Shown one piece after another: positions 38,435-52,230 of a stretch of DNA of 64,000 bases (position 1 is the stretch's first letter; the number at the start of each line of letters is the position of its first letter). Source of the stretch: Scylla paramamosain (lineage: Eukaryota; Arthropoda; Malacostraca; Decapoda; Portunidae); NCBI RefSeq assembly GCF_035594125.1, contig NW_026973672.1, forward strand, positions 287,501 through 351,500, read 5' to 3'. The translations under genes and the position numbers were made by a program. Below the pieces are notes generated by a model. That model was not told the DNA's origin. It saw only the letters and a program-made list of their open reading frames with translations, and did not search any database.

Positions 38435-38858
38435 TAAGAAGAACAGAAAAAAAAGGAGTAGCAAGATTCATTGTTTGATAAAAAGGAGTAGCAAGATTCA
38501 TTGTTTGATAGAGGCCTCAACTAACAGGAGCCAAGACCAGGAGTGATACCGCCCAATGAGTGTGGCGGGAAACCAGTGTGTGTTTCCCAATAGTAATTGC
38601 CAGGCGGGAAATATTCTCTAATATACTGAGTCCATATTTTACTTCTCTGGCCAATATAATGTGCTGGAGGTGTATGAATTTGAACATTTCGAAATTTGCG
38701 TTCCTGTTTCGGATTCAGATCTTAACATTAATTAGTCACTGTAAGAAATGTTTATGGCAGTTACGTATTAATGTTTCAGTACACGTCATGCTATTATCAA
38801 TATGAACACATGTGTTAGCAATACTAATTTGAGCTCCAAGTTAACACACTGATACAGA
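37681..38858. other. Unassigned sequence with (AGT)n
   Basis: (AGT)n at 38336-38433. A perfect 30-base direct duplication (AAAAGGAGTAGCAAGATTCA then TTGTTTGATA) lies at 38451-38510. No gene seen. Confidence 0.7.
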
Positions 38859-39333
38859 AACCATTATTCTGCAACGCTTTCTCTTACCACGACTATTTTC
38901 AAAGGCCACAGAGATGATTAGCAGCTTCCCAAGAGTGTTCCTCGTGTCAGTAATGTAATTTTGTTAATCTGTCACTAGTACTATATAAACCACTCTTAAA
39001 AACCAATGTAACCACGACGATTATTTTCAAAGACCAAAGAGATGATTACCTGGTTCCCAAGAGTTTCTCGTGTCAGTAATGCAGAAATCTTGTTAATCTG
39101 TCACTAATACCATAAAACACTCTTAAAAACCTAAGTAATTTCATCACGACTATTTTCAAAGGCTACAAAGATGATTAGCTGGATTATGAAGCGTTTCTCC
39201 TGTTAACAGTGTGGAAATTTTGTTAATATGTTACTATGACCAGTCTAAAAAGCTCATATAAATTCGTCTATGTAGAGTCACTTGAAAGCAGTGGAGATGT
39301 GGCGTAGAAGAGTTTGCAAATATGGTCCTTAGA
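38859..39333 (-). mobile_element. Foldback-family element with arm-centre unit in three tandem copies
   Basis: Ends read AACCATTATTCTGCAACGCT on the left and AGTTTGCAAATATGGTCCTT on the right. Between them CACGACTATTTTCAAAGG occurs at 38888, 39013 and 39145 (spacing 125 and 132), each time followed by GAGATGATTAGC-like, TTTCTCSTGT-like and GTTAATCTGTCACTA-like segments. Confidence 0.85.
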
Positions 39334-40340
39334 AGGAACATCACTGCCATTTAACAATACTCGGCTCATTAATAGTAAATAAGAATACCTATTACTACAC
39401 CTGGCAATGACACCTTCACTTCATTTTCAGACTCACGAATAATTGCAAACAATGAATAAAGAATAAACTCAAATGAAGTTTCGATCTCCTCAATAATTAC
39501 TACATTAGCTTGAGAAAAGTCTGTGTTTATAATTAGCACCGTCAAATATGATCATAAAGAAAAAATAAAAATTTGGTTCAACACATCGACAGTTCAGTGA
39601 TCGATATAGTTCTTACTTTAGCTAAAATAAAAGAAAAAATAATACCCGTAATCCTTTGTGACCAGCTAGCAATGGTCCTAGTATGTGACACGCAGATTTG
39701 ATCATGCATGTACACACAAAGTTAAATAAGTTAAAGCACCGGATGGAAGTTAAATGAACCCTTTTATTGCTTAATGTCTTTTATGTCTATTTTTTCACAT
39801 TCACGAATACTTTTTAAACACTAATTGTCGTGCTTCAGACTCTTAAATAGCTTTGTAACCTCGAAAAAAAAAATAAATAACCTTCCATTCTCTCTTCTCT
39901 GTGCGTCCTTGAGAATTACTTCCACCGGGAATGTTAACAAAAGCAACACAGCAACGAAAGGGTTAATGCACAAAATAATTCGATGAACACACTAACCTTA
40001 ACAATGACATCTGTACTCAGGAAGGAGCGTAAGGAGCGTGGCTGGCGGGGAGTGTCACACCTCTGTTCCGTTCCTTCCTCTTGCCTCTAAAAGAAAAAAA
40101 GGAAAAAAAAAAAATTGTGAAAAAAATAATTTGTAAAAAAAAAAATACTTGCAGGTAAGATAAGTGCTAAAATAGAAATGAAATTGAAATTGAAAAAAAA
40201 AAAACTCCCAGACTACCGGAATATAAAATTAATTGATTCTAGGTGATTTGTAATACAGATTTTATCATTAAAAGAAATTAGCTTCAACGATCAGGGCAAT
40301 GTTCTTATACTCTACTTTTTGTGAAGAGAGAAACATTTTC
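39334..40340. other. AT-rich unassigned sequence
   Basis: No gene or array recognised. A-runs cluster at 40089-40205. 40018-40090 is GC-richer and bounded on the minus strand by a pyrimidine run then TTTTAG. It could be a short non-coding exon but has no supporting donor. Confidence 0.5.
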
Positions 40341-40369
40341 TTATTATACTATTCATGATGATGATGATG

Positions 40370-40448
<79 letters not shown>

Positions 40449-40464
40449 TAATAATAATAATGTT

Positions 40465-40513
<49 letters not shown>

Positions 40514-40665
40514 AACAATAATAATACGTAATAATAATAATAGTAGCAGTAGCAGTGGCAGCAGTAATAGTAGTAGTAATAGAAACAACAACACCAACAA
40601 GAACAGCAACAGCAACAGCAATATAAATCAATAAATAAACAAATAAATTAATAAATAAATAGAAA
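40341..40665. repeat. (AAT)n / (AAC)n block
   Basis: (GAT) and (AAT)n 40356-40464, (AAC)n 40466-40510, then mixed AAT/AGT/AGC triplets to 40625. Asn- and Ile-rich frames are translations of it. Confidence 0.96.
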
Positions 40666-40779
40666 GTGCAAGCAATAACAACACGTGCATCCCCAGTGAC
40701 CCCAGACACTCTGTGAAATGCGGCATCTCATTTCAGGCCAATCTTCCGCAGCTCCCGCCACGTGCCCTGCTCGGCTCTT

Positions 40780-41500
40780 GCGTGTTGTCCAGTGTCATGT
40801 GAAAATAGGAAACTACGTAATAAGAGCCGAAATTGTTCGCTCTCTCCAGTAAAGGAATGGGAAAGTTGCGAAAATTTGAGAATAAAGACTGTCTCAGGAG
40901 TATGGTTAAATGTTGTACAGTGTTATATGAAAAACGATAAGTGATAAGTGAAAACTGTACCCTCTCTCGAGTAAAGAAATTGAGAAGTTCTGGAAAACTG
41001 AGAAAAGTGTTTAACGAATATTAAAAAGTTTTCAAATACTATTGTTATGTGAAAAGGTAAAATTGATAAGAAAGTTTGAATTGCACGTTCTCTCCAATAA
41101 AGAAACTTAAAAGTTGTGAAAAGTTGTGAAAAATTGAGAAAAGTGTTTCGAGAACATTGTTTGAAATGTTCAAGAAAATACTATACCAGTGCATTAGTCA
41201 CACAACATAATACAATGCTTCATAAGAAATATTTGGTAAGAAAGTTGAAATCAAATGCTCACTCGAGTAAATACATTCACGAAGTTAAGAAAAGTTAACG
41301 ACAAAAACTGTCAAAGAATATTAAAGGAGTTTTTGAAAAGAGTATAGCAATTAAAACAAACTGTGGGATGAAAAAATCTTAACAATAAAGTTGAAATTGA
41401 AAGCTCAGTCGAGTAAATAGATTCATAAAGTTTATGAAGATTGAGAAGTATGATCTTAAAAATAATGTTAAAAGTTTTCCTGAAAATAAATAAATTATTT
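40780..41500 (+). repeat. Decayed tandem repeat, 122-169 bp unit, five copies
   Basis: TCTCTCCAGTAAAG at 40841 recurs as TCTCTCGAGTAAAG (40963), TCTCTCCAATAAAG (41089), CTCACTCGAGTAAAT (41258) and CTCAGTCGAGTAAAT (41404). Each copy continues GAAATTGAGAAGTT..GAAAA and AGAATATTAAAAAGTTTT-like sequence. Confidence 0.85.
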
Positions 41501-41539
41501 CGAACGTTTCCATATAGACTGCTGTTAAAAGGTGGTAAC

Positions 41540-41619
<80 letters not shown>

Positions 41620-41840
41620 CTCAAAGGAAGAAGAAGAAGAAGAAGAAGAAGAAGAAGATGAAGATGAAGATGAAGATGAAGATGAAGATGAAGATGAAGA
41701 AGAAGAAGAAGAAGAAGAAGAAGAAGAAATTATGATAATGATCATGATGGAGAATAAAGAAAATGATAAGTAGGAGGGGGAGGACAAGGAAGAGAACAAG
41801 GAGGAGGAAGAGGAGGAGGAGGAGGAGGAGGAGATTCCAT
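41501..41840. repeat. Compound (CAA)n-(AAG)n-(ATGAAG)n-(AAG)n-(GGA)n array
   Basis: (CAA)n 41540-41619, (AAG)n 41627-41655, hexamer (ATGAAG)n 41656-41697, (AAG)n 41698-41729 and GGA-rich 41773-41832. Gln-, Glu- and Lys-runs are its translations. Confidence 0.97.
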
Positions 41841-42440
41841 GACAAAATTCATCTTTTTTCTCCCATTATAATTTCCTACCTGTGTTTGGAGTTTTTAGGT
41901 TGACAAATCATGACATTAATTAAAAGTTAATATTTGTAATTTACGTCCCAGATTTTTTTTCGTAACTTTTAAGTCTTTGCTATTATGACAACAATGAATT
42001 ACCTATTAGACTGCAACGTCTCTCATCTACGATCACACTTGATTAGAAACAATTGATGGATCAGGGAACGCTAATTGATTGAGTTACGGCGCCACAACAA
42101 CAGGTTCATATGTCGCTGGATGGGATTACGAAACACCATCTCTCTCAACTAACCGCCATGAGTCAGACTCGAGCAACCCTCACCTCACACCACGAGCCGC
42201 CCAGTGCACCGGAGCCAGCCAGGCAGCGGTGGTGCGTCTGTCGAGGACTTAGCACAGTCGGGGTGCAGGTGGTGAGCGGCTCTGTGGGACGCTGTGTTAA
42301 GTCGAGGACAAAATGAACGGCGTCACTTTCTTGTCTGCAACGAGGACACGAGTTATGGAGGACACGAGATATGGAGGAAGCAAGGCAGGGAGGAAAGCAA
42401 GGAAAACAAGGTGTGCGGGAAACGAAACATGAAAATATAT
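41841..42440. other. Unassigned sequence
   Basis: 42150-42310 is GC-richer. The plus-strand frame 42110-42316 has no recognisable domain. TGAGTCAG (AP-1-like) occurs at 42160, which may be chance. Confidence 0.5.
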
Positions 42441-42840
42441 TTCAAAACCCTAATAAGTTCCAGTAAACCTGTTAAACTGTTTCTATAATTGTGGAGACAC
42501 CTCTCAAACGCACACTAACCCCTGCAAGAATCGTGTAAGCCCCAACAATTTCCGCTAAAACCAGTCATACTTTCCCCCAGAATCATGAAAACATTTTTGA
42601 AACCCTAACAACTCCCGCTAAAACCTGTAAAAACAGACTAAAGATTAGACACATATCACTTCCAATATAACGTGTTAAACTATCACTAGAATCATGAAAG
42701 CAACCTGCAAAAACTACAAAAAACCAGCAGGAATCATGAAAATCCCAACAACTTCCACTAAATGTTGGCAAACTCTCCCAGGCACCATGAAAACATCTTT
42801 AAAAACACTACCTTCCACAACAGCCTGTTAAACATAGTGG
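42441..42840 (+). repeat. Decayed ~70 bp tandem repeat
   Basis: Phrases CCTAACAACTCCCGCTAAAA, CCTGTTAAAC and AGAATCATGAAAACA recur five to six times between 42445 and 42835 with 60-75 base spacing. Confidence 0.7.
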
Positions 42841-43245
42841 AGCAACACGCCAATTCAGAGACAATGTAGTCTGCGAGTGTTGCATGGATGTTACGGCGTC
42901 CCGTGTTACCCAGAGGACCTCAGCGCTCACCAATTAGCTAAGTGAGGAACACATGACGTCACTGAAGCTTAACAAGACGTAAAGCGCGCCAGGAATGAAA
43001 GCCAAGTATCGTTCACGCTGGAGGGAGGAAGCGAAATAGCGTAATCATGATGTTATAAATTCCGCTAAACCCATTTGATGAACACTCTCATTTTCGCCCA
43101 ATAGCACAGCAAGTCCCATAAACTTCAAAGCGAGGACCCAAAATATGCCTCTAATTATCCCTTCTTTAAATGTGTCAAAGGCCCTGGTGTATTTTTAGCA
43201 CGCGCATTGCTGGGGTATTTCAAACACGCAACGGTTACATCAGTG
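42841..43245. other. Unassigned sequence
   Basis: No gene or repeat recognised. Confidence 0.5.
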
Positions 43246-43468
43246 AACCATATTCTGAAGCGCTTCTACGCCACACCATGACTACTTCCAGAAGGCTTTA
43301 GTTGAAGTTACATGGATTTTTAAAGATATTTTTTCCGGTTCTAGTGACATTAACAAGACTTCTACATTATTAATAGGAGAAACACTCTTGAAAACAGGAC
43401 TAATCTTCTCTGTGACCTTTGAAAAATAGTCATAGTAAGAAAGCAAAACGTTTCAGAATAGAGACCAA
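43246..43468 (+). mobile_element. Foldback-family element, near full length (~222 bp)
   Basis: Left end AACCATATTCTGAAGCGCTT, right end AACGTTTCAGAATAGAGACC, which are inverted repeats of each other. Inside are GAAGTTACATGGATTTTTAA, GGTTCTAGTGACATTAACAA, ATTAATAGGAGAAACACTCT and GTGACCTTTGAAAAATAGTC. The two arms are themselves related in inverted orientation. No coding capacity. Confidence 0.88.
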
Positions 43469-44449
<981 letters not shown>

Positions 44450-44566
44450 TTATCTATTATGCATTTTCTTAAGTTCTTCCACTTTGGGTAGTTTTTCAAA
44501 ATGCATTCTGTCATCACCTTTGACGTGACCTGATTTGCACCCACGCACGATACAAACTGTTGGCAT
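44450..44566 (-). pseudogene. THAP zinc-finger N-terminal fragment (38 aa)
   Basis: An ATG at 44566 opens MPTVCIVRGCKSGHVKGDDR then MHFEKLPKVEELKKMHNR and stops. The start MPxxCxVxGC and the MHFEKLPK segment match the first half of a THAP domain (C-x2-4-C pair, then the aromatic-x-P-K stretch). THAP domains are DNA-binding modules of about 90 residues found in transcription factors and P-element-type transposases. The second half (invariant Trp, C-x2-H, AVPTIF box) is missing, and no good donor precedes the stop. It is thus a truncated gene, a transposon remnant, or a first exon with an unusual splice site. A (GT)n array follows 51 bases downstream. Confidence 0.6.
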
Positions 44567-45369
44567 TTTTGCATAACTCACAAAATTACCGCAGCCTCCC
44601 CGACCACAACAGAAAACGAGGCTCCGTTCCACTGGGCGGCAGGGTGACTACGTGTTTGACTGGAGAGTTTCGAGCGGCAGAAGCTTTGGTCTAGATTACC
44701 TATGACGTCAGGCAAAGACCGAGACCCAGTTAGGCTCCCCTCCGTGCGCTTTGAAAATACCTTCCTCACTTTACCTAGCATACAACACTACCACATAACT
44801 TCGCGTATGAGCTGAGTTTGTCATCCTCAACAACAACAACAACAACAACTACAGCTACCACCACCACACCATCAAAATTACCTCCAGAAACCACCACCAC
44901 AAGCAATGACATCAAATACCACCACTACCACCACCATCCCGGCTATCACACGTTTTATCCTTCCAGTCGACCACAAGCTAAATGGTGCGAGCCGCGTGCC
45001 TTTCCTTGCGTGATTAATAAACGTGACGATGATGACTCGCAGTGAAGGAGACTTGCCCGTCGCTTCCCCAGCTGATCGAACCTTCCCACACACACACACA
45101 CACACACACTGACAGATGATGGATGCTCCTCCGTGTCAAGTATTTATTAATTGTGTACAGAAGGACATTGATACGTGTTTGAGTGTAGGATGGGTTTTGG
45201 GCTGCAGAAGTAATGTAAAGGATTTTGTTTCTAGGTTTGTTTGTTTTTTTCATTCCTTTTTTCACTATGTGTGTAAAAAATAATACTAACTGACGGTTTG
45301 TTTGCAGGCGGAGTTGTAACATAAATGACATCGTATCTACGTTTGTCCGGTATTTCTTTCTCTATTTTT

Positions 45370-45370
<1 letters not shown>
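44567..45370. other. GC-moderate sequence upstream of the THAP fragment
   Basis: 44600-44720 is GC-richer and holds TGACGTCA at 44703-44710, a perfect palindromic CRE-type site, 137 bases upstream of the THAP ATG on its 5' side. CAA and CCA triplets 44828-44940, (AC)n 45088-45109. No other gene seen. Confidence 0.5.
44703..44710. promoter_or_regulatory. CRE-like palindrome TGACGTCA
   Basis: Matches the CREB/ATF consensus exactly. An 8-mer occurs by chance about once per 65 kb, so function is only suggested by its position upstream of the THAP start. Confidence 0.3.
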
Positions 45371-45468
<98 letters not shown>

Positions 45469-46317
45469 GTGCGAGTATACATACATACACAGCACCATCC
45501 TGCACGCGTGTAGATGCATGCACGTACAAGTATGCACATGAATCCCAGCAAGTGTGCATTCCCGACTAATAATCATCACTCACTGAAACATTCATGCTCC
45601 TTTGTTCGCCTGGACGCTGCTGGGGGGATAGCGGGGGCGGTGGGCTCCCTGGACCGGATGCGGCAGGTGATGCATCGCGGCGGCGCCTTAATGGGTTGTT
45701 TAGCGCGACGAGCAGATCCCCCCAACCCCCGCCAAGCAATGCAGCGCCTCCCAATCTGCCCGGGACAAAGGCACCATTGCAGTCTTGTCTCGCTTTATGA
45801 TGGTGGGAGTAATGGATGGCCGGCGTGTTTGACTGAAGAGCTGCTGGGATGTGCCTTGCTGTGAGTCTTGGGTATGGAAGGAGATAAGTTGTGTTGCTTC
45901 TTTTCTGTAATCTGTTCATGGTGTAATGGTTGAGGCTAAGGTTATCTATTGGTTGGGGAGCTGAGAAGTGATAGGGTGTAGTGTCCTGTTTGGAGTGTTG
46001 GTAAGGGAGGAAGGATTCAGGCTATGTTGCTTCGCCTCTATAATGTTATAATGTCAGTCATCATCATCATCGTCGTCAGCCATATAGGCACAATACAGTG
46101 TCTATATATACTGCATGGCACTGTAAATTTATTAAAGTTTATCAGAAATACATCACCTTTCATTTCACATTCAAAAAGGTGACGTCACATTGAGTGCGTC
46201 ACATCGCTCGGCTCACTCAGATAGCCATCACGCGCGCCCCTCCAGCCCCGCCATCTGCTTATGCAAAATGAGCCTCTTGCCTGCCTGCCTTGTGAGGAGA
46301 GCGGCGGCATCTGTATC
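45371..46317. other. (GT)n and GC-rich unassigned block
   Basis: (GT)n 45374-45467. 45600-45860 is GC-rich with several CpG and G-runs. Both strands are open for >100 codons but neither frame resembles a known protein. TGACGTCA recurs at 46180-46187, followed by CpG-rich sequence to 46310. Confidence 0.6.
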
Positions 46318-46530
46318 AGGACAATATTCTGAAACACTTCTGCACTGCACCACTACTTTCAAAAGGCTCTACGTAGTTGAAGGGACACGGGTTTTACGGG
46401 TGTTTTTAAGGTTAAAAAGACCCATTAACAAGATTTCTACGATATCAACAAGATAAACACTCTAAGAATCAGGCTAACCATTTATGTGGCCTTCGAAAAT
46501 AATACTAGTAAAATTACACGGTTTTTAAAG
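46318..46530 (+). mobile_element. Foldback-family copy, right end decayed
   Basis: Starts GACAATATTCTGAAACACTT and CTGCACTGCACCACTACTTT. Continues GAAGGGACACGGGTTTTACG, CATTAACAAGATTTCTACGA, AAGATAAACACTCTAAGAAT and TATGTGGCCTTCGAAAATAA. The right terminal repeat is lost. Confidence 0.8.
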
Positions 46531-47034
46531 TTGCTTTCTTCTTGAATCCACTTGAATTATACTTCAGTCTACTTGAAACCACTTGAAATTCACTCAAAAC
46601 TCACTCATAAGCAACCACTGAAGAGTAACAGGGTAGAATCCACTGAAATTCCCCATAACTCACTATCTTAACTCCCCAATTCAACGTACAATGCAAGCTA
46701 ACAGGCTACATTCATCCTCAGCTAATACAACACTTAATCAGGAGCGCGAGAGTCCAGCTTCCCTCGGCGCCTCTCGTCCAGCCCTTCACTGCTGTCCGGC
46801 ACCTTCACTCCCTTCACTCTCCTGATTCCCTAACTCACGCCGGGCTCCTCGTTACCTTAGACTGCAGGACGTGTTTGCTCGATTAACTGGCAGTGTTGGT
46901 GCAGACGTAATTAGCGTCGCGACACACGGAATCATGTGCTCCCAGCCTCCTTACTTCACTAAGGAGGGATGTGTGTGTTGTATTGGGGGGAAATACGATG
47001 GTTTGTCTTCTTTTGTATTGGTGTGTTTTAGTGG

Positions 47035-47131
<97 letters not shown>

Positions 47132-47185
47132 TGTTTTGTTATTTAATCTTATCTACTGATGGTTGAAGCTACTAAAGTTGATGGC

Positions 47186-47217
<32 letters not shown>

Positions 47218-47361
47218 AAACAAAAACAACGACGACGCAATAGGAGCAACAACAACAGAAATTCACCAAGCTGCAGTATATGAAATTTAGAGTTTGTATT
47301 GCACCGTCTGCCATATCTGTCATCTTCACCACTGTCTTGAATCCCTTGACTGTTCTCTCTC

Positions 47362-47401
<40 letters not shown>

Positions 47402-47842
47402 CACGAGGAAGTGATGGATTATTGTGAAAACAGACGTACGATATCATAAGACACTATAAGACAACATACTTTAATGTACCTATTGAAAGAAGATGTGATA
47501 GATGAAATAATAAGAGAACTGCAAAAAAAAATAAGATAAAAAAAAACTACTCGTATATATACTCTAGTTAATTAGCATTGCAGTCCTCAGTGTAGAGTAA
47601 AATCCTGTAAAAAGTAATAATGAACACTAATTAAGGAGCTGAAAGACGGAGAGACGCCTTGGTGGTCTATGCGGTGCGGGAATAAAAGCAGGAAGGGAAT
47701 GAAATGGCGCGGCGTCGCACTCAGCGGGACGCAACGAATGCATGGAATCTGTCAGTCGGGTCGACCATTGTGGCACGGAACGCTGAGGCGGAAAGCGACG
47801 AAGTAAATCTTATAAAATACGGACAGTGCACCGACCGAATGG
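46531..47842. repeat. Unassigned sequence with (GT)n and (CAA)n
   Basis: (GT)n 47039-47128, (CAA)n 47187-47230, (GT)n 47364-47399. 46740-46870 and 47640-47820 are GC-richer with no recognisable exon. Repeated CTTGAA.CCACTTGAA phrases occur at 46540-46600. Confidence 0.7.
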
Positions 47843-48080
47843 TGTAGTGGAAGGTCAAATGAAAGACCGCCACACACAAATGCTGTATGTCTGAACTCTA
47901 TCCAGAAGGGTCAAATAACAGAGCGGGGCTGATGACCAGGGCGAGGTAATGTAAAACCCCCCATGATGATGTACAGGAAGGCCACATGAAAGACTGTCAC
48001 ACCTAAATGATTCACATCTGAACACTCTATTCACGTGGGTGAAATAAGAGGGAACCGCTGATGGCCAAGCAGGGGCGTAT
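47843..48080 (+). repeat. ~125 bp tandem repeat, two copies
   Basis: GGTGTAGTGGAAGGTCAAATGAAAGACCG at about 47850 recurs as GATGTACAGGAAGGCCACATGAAAGACTG at about 47970. Each continues ...CACACMYAAATG, CTGAAC.CTAT and TGAAATAAGAG/TCAAATAACAG then GCTGATG.CCA. Confidence 0.75.
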
Positions 48081-48859
48081 TACTGCTTTCTGAAATTGGA
48101 TGTGACCTAATCTTATCTTACTTCCTTCCTTTTTCCTTCCCCTGCCTATCCCAACTTAACGAAAAGTAAGAAACGAAGACTGAATTGAAGCGTACTATTC
48201 TAAAACTTGAACCAACGTAATCTAACATAACGGAATAGTTCAGCCAGATATGAAATTTAAAGTGTTTGTGGATGAAAGCTCATACATGTACCTACATGAG
48301 AATAAACACACACTCAAATCAATCTGCAAATACGTTTTACGAGTACAATTACAACTTGAAACTCTGGATACACGTTCAGCGATGAAATAAAAAAAAACAA
48401 GTCACAATATTATTTCAATCCAAATACCCAATGTGTGTGTGCCACAATTTCAGCAGTGCTGCGAACAAGGATTCAAAGGATTGATAGAATTTAAACAAGA
48501 CACCCAGAATCTCGACAGAAATAGGATCCACCAGCGGCTGGAGTGATTTATTGAAGCTAGGCGGCGGACAGTGTGGTCAGTGTACTCGGGGAGGAGGCAA
48601 CGACAGGGGCAGCGACTCACTGAGAATGGAACGTTGTGGATGGTAACGAATTTATCTTACTTCCCTTTAGTGGCGTTGACCTGCGTGGGCCTCGCTTAGT
48701 ATGTGCAGTGTGGCTCCGTGACTAGAGGAAGTGGGAGGGAAAATCTTCGTTGGAGTGACAGGTGGCTGCGGGAGCCTCACTACACTGAAGTTTACGTACA
48801 GTTATGTCGTACATGTAGCAGAATAGGAGAATATGCCCAGTGTAAAGGGCAAGCATCAT
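48081..48859. other. Unassigned sequence
   Basis: No gene recognised. No array longer than 20 bases. Confidence 0.5.
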
Positions 48860-49445
48860 TATTGTGACGAGGAGGCTTGTTCTGTGGGGAAAGTTACAAG
48901 GAAATTCAAGATATGAAAGTCTTCATATGCTCGGGCTGGGAGAGGAGAGAAACAGGTGTGCCTTGTCATACAGGGAGGAGCGAGTGTTGGAAAGTACATG
49001 TGTACCATTATTGAGGAAACTTGTTGTCTGGGAAAGTTACAAGGAAACTCAAGATAACCATAGTCTTCTACAAGATACACATACCCTGTTTCTCGTGGCC
49101 AAACACACTCAAGCGTACAGTACATTTGTGTCGGAACACGTGTAAAAGGTGCACGTTAGAGAAATATGTACTAATATTGTGGCAAAGAGACTAGTTCTGT
49201 AAAGTTATAAGGAAACTCAAGATAATTATAGTCTACAAGATGCACATATGCCCTACCTGGTTAAGAGCGGACTTGAATGGGTGTGCCTTATTATTCATGG
49301 AGGAGTGAGTAACAGAGAGCATGTACCAGTATGTGCCAGAAACCTGATCTTTGGGGAAGTTAAAAGGACTCTTAAAATAACCATAGACTTTTGCAAACTA
49401 TATTTATACCTTGTTACCCTGTCTGCCTTGGAGACGAGAAAAATA
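48860..49445 (+). repeat. Decayed tandem repeat, ~150-170 bp unit, four copies
   Basis: GGAAAGTTACAAGGAAAYTC followed by AAGATA.CATAGTCTT recurs near 48888, 49031, 49197 and 49356. TGTGCCTTGTCATACAGGGA (48957) matches TGTGCCTTATTATTCATGGA (49280). Frames over it are unrecognised. Confidence 0.8.
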
Positions 49446-49464
49446 GGCGAGTCTTATCACTCCG

Positions 49465-49546
<82 letters not shown>

Positions 49547-50100
49547 ACTGGAAGCAAGGAATAAACAAAGGCTTGGTGTGCAGCGTTCCTTCAAGTTTCA
49601 GGATTGCAAAACAGGCAAATTCAATTTAGCTCTAAAGGCAACCTGATATTCCGCTCTTGAAAAATGTGAAAAGTCATGGAAAATAAGAAATGCACCGAAG
49701 GAGTCTGGTCCAGAATTTGCCGGCGAGAAGAATAAGGGAGAGAATGTGCGACTCTTTATATACTGAGTGACGAACGCAACATTTCTCGGCTATGAGAAGA
49801 CGACCTCCACCTCAACACAACCACCAAGACTTTCGACCTTAACAGTGACCAACACGACCCTCACTTTGCTATATATAGACCACCACGACCCTACACCTTA
49901 ACACAACGACCAACATGACTTTTGACCTAACTCAACGACCAACACGCCCTTCGATCTTAACACAACGACCAACACGACCCTTGACCTCGACCTCGAAAAT
50001 TTTGGGAAGGCCTAAATTGCAATACACCAGTCTTCGACGATCGGAGAAAAGAAAATGAATAGCAAAATATTACAATAAACTCACTAGTAACAAGAGGACG
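49446..50100. repeat. (GA)n and ~30 bp minisatellite
   Basis: (GA)n 49468-49545. From about 49808 to 49990 a ~30 bp unit (CTTAACACAACGACCAACAC then GACCCTTGAC) recurs five to six times. Confidence 0.88.
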
Positions 50101-51098
50101 CAATAAGCAGACTCTTATTTAATGACTAAAATACTGGGGACATAAATTTCAATGCATAAATTCTGTACATACGAGAAAGCAAATAAAAACCACAATTTTA
50201 TAATAACCACAAGGAGACAAGAATGAGGCACTTCTCCAATAACGACAATATTGCAGGGACAGAAGCTATTACCCATCCCATACGTGTTGAAATATGTAAT
50301 AAGTATGATATCAAACACTCAGCGGGTCTCCGTTAACAAGGCTGATAATACTGAACCGGAGACAGGGAGAGGCACTGACTGACTGACTTACCGGATAGTA
50401 AAAACAATAACAAATAACTGATGCTATACAATAAATAAACATTTGAACTATCTGAAACACGTAGTAGAATATAAATTACCTTTTACCACAGAAATTACGA
50501 CAAAAATTAAAACTACAATACTACAAACCAAAAATAACACAAGAACGTAAAATGCAAGAACAAATTTGACTGTATTTGATAACGAAATCACTGGAGACAC
50601 AAGATGCAACATACATATTACTGTTAAGACACGAGAGGAAAGACACTGCAAGAGGAACGACTTGCCAGAAGGAAAAGAAAAAAAAACCTCGAGGCTGTGT
50701 CGTTACCAAAGCGAAACGTAACTGAAATCGACTCCCAGTAAACTGAAAACTGAACTATTTTTCCACTTGACAGCTGCTCGTTGACACCCTCGGCATATGA
50801 GCGACGATTCAGCAATGCATTCCTAATATTTGCATGATTTAACGCCACTCCTCTTAGCGTCCAGCACTTTCTCGCCTTTCTGTTGAATCTACAAACACAG
50901 CTCTACTTGTTTATTTATTTGCAGGAGGAGTCATGTGGAAACCAGGGGCTACCAACTGGTGACGCGCTGCTGGTCCCGGCTTCCCCTGGCTCGTGGACCG
51001 CCGTGCTTTCATCAACGCTGGGAATCGCTTTGGCAGATATAATGAAACAGAATTTAGATGCCAGAGTAATGACTTGCTGCTTCTGACATCAAGGGAGC

Positions 51099-51100
<2 letters not shown>
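50101..51100. other. AT-rich unassigned sequence, one acceptor-like site
   Basis: No microsatellite array. On the plus strand TGTTTATTTATTTGCAG ends at about 50922 and is followed by two overlapping open frames to 51086 and beyond. Neither resembles a known protein. I do not call an exon. Confidence 0.5.
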
Positions 51101-52013
<913 letters not shown>

Positions 52014-52230
52014 AGACCAGTATTCAGAAACTTTTTGCTCTCACCACGACTCTTATCAAAGGCCACGGTGAGCATTAGCCGCGTTTTCAAGTGTTTCCCC
52101 TGTAAATAGAGTATAAATCTCGTTAATCTGTTACTAAAGCCACGAAAACACCCTTAAAAACCCATGTCACTTTAATTAGTCTTTTGGAAGTAGTAGAGTT
52201 GTGGGCAGAAGCGTTTCAGAATATGGTCCA
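52014..52230 (-). mobile_element. Foldback-family element, full length (~217 bp)
   Basis: Left end GACCAGTATTCAGAAACTTT, right end AAGCGTTTCAGAATATGGTC. This is the best complete copy in reverse orientation: CACGACTCTTATCAAAGGCC, GCGTTTTCAAGTGTTTCCCC, AATCTCGTTAATCTGTTACT, ACGAAAACACCCTTAAAAAC and CCATGTCACTTTAATTAGTC follow in order. Confidence 0.88.

Noticed and set aside
45514..45919. Overlapping >100-codon frames on both strands in a GC-rich block
   Set aside because: Open frames on both strands are expected at high GC. Neither resembles a known protein, and one begins in GT-array flank.
46180..46187. Second TGACGTCA (CRE) as a promoter
   Set aside because: No gene start could be linked to it. 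A single 8-mer is weak evidence.
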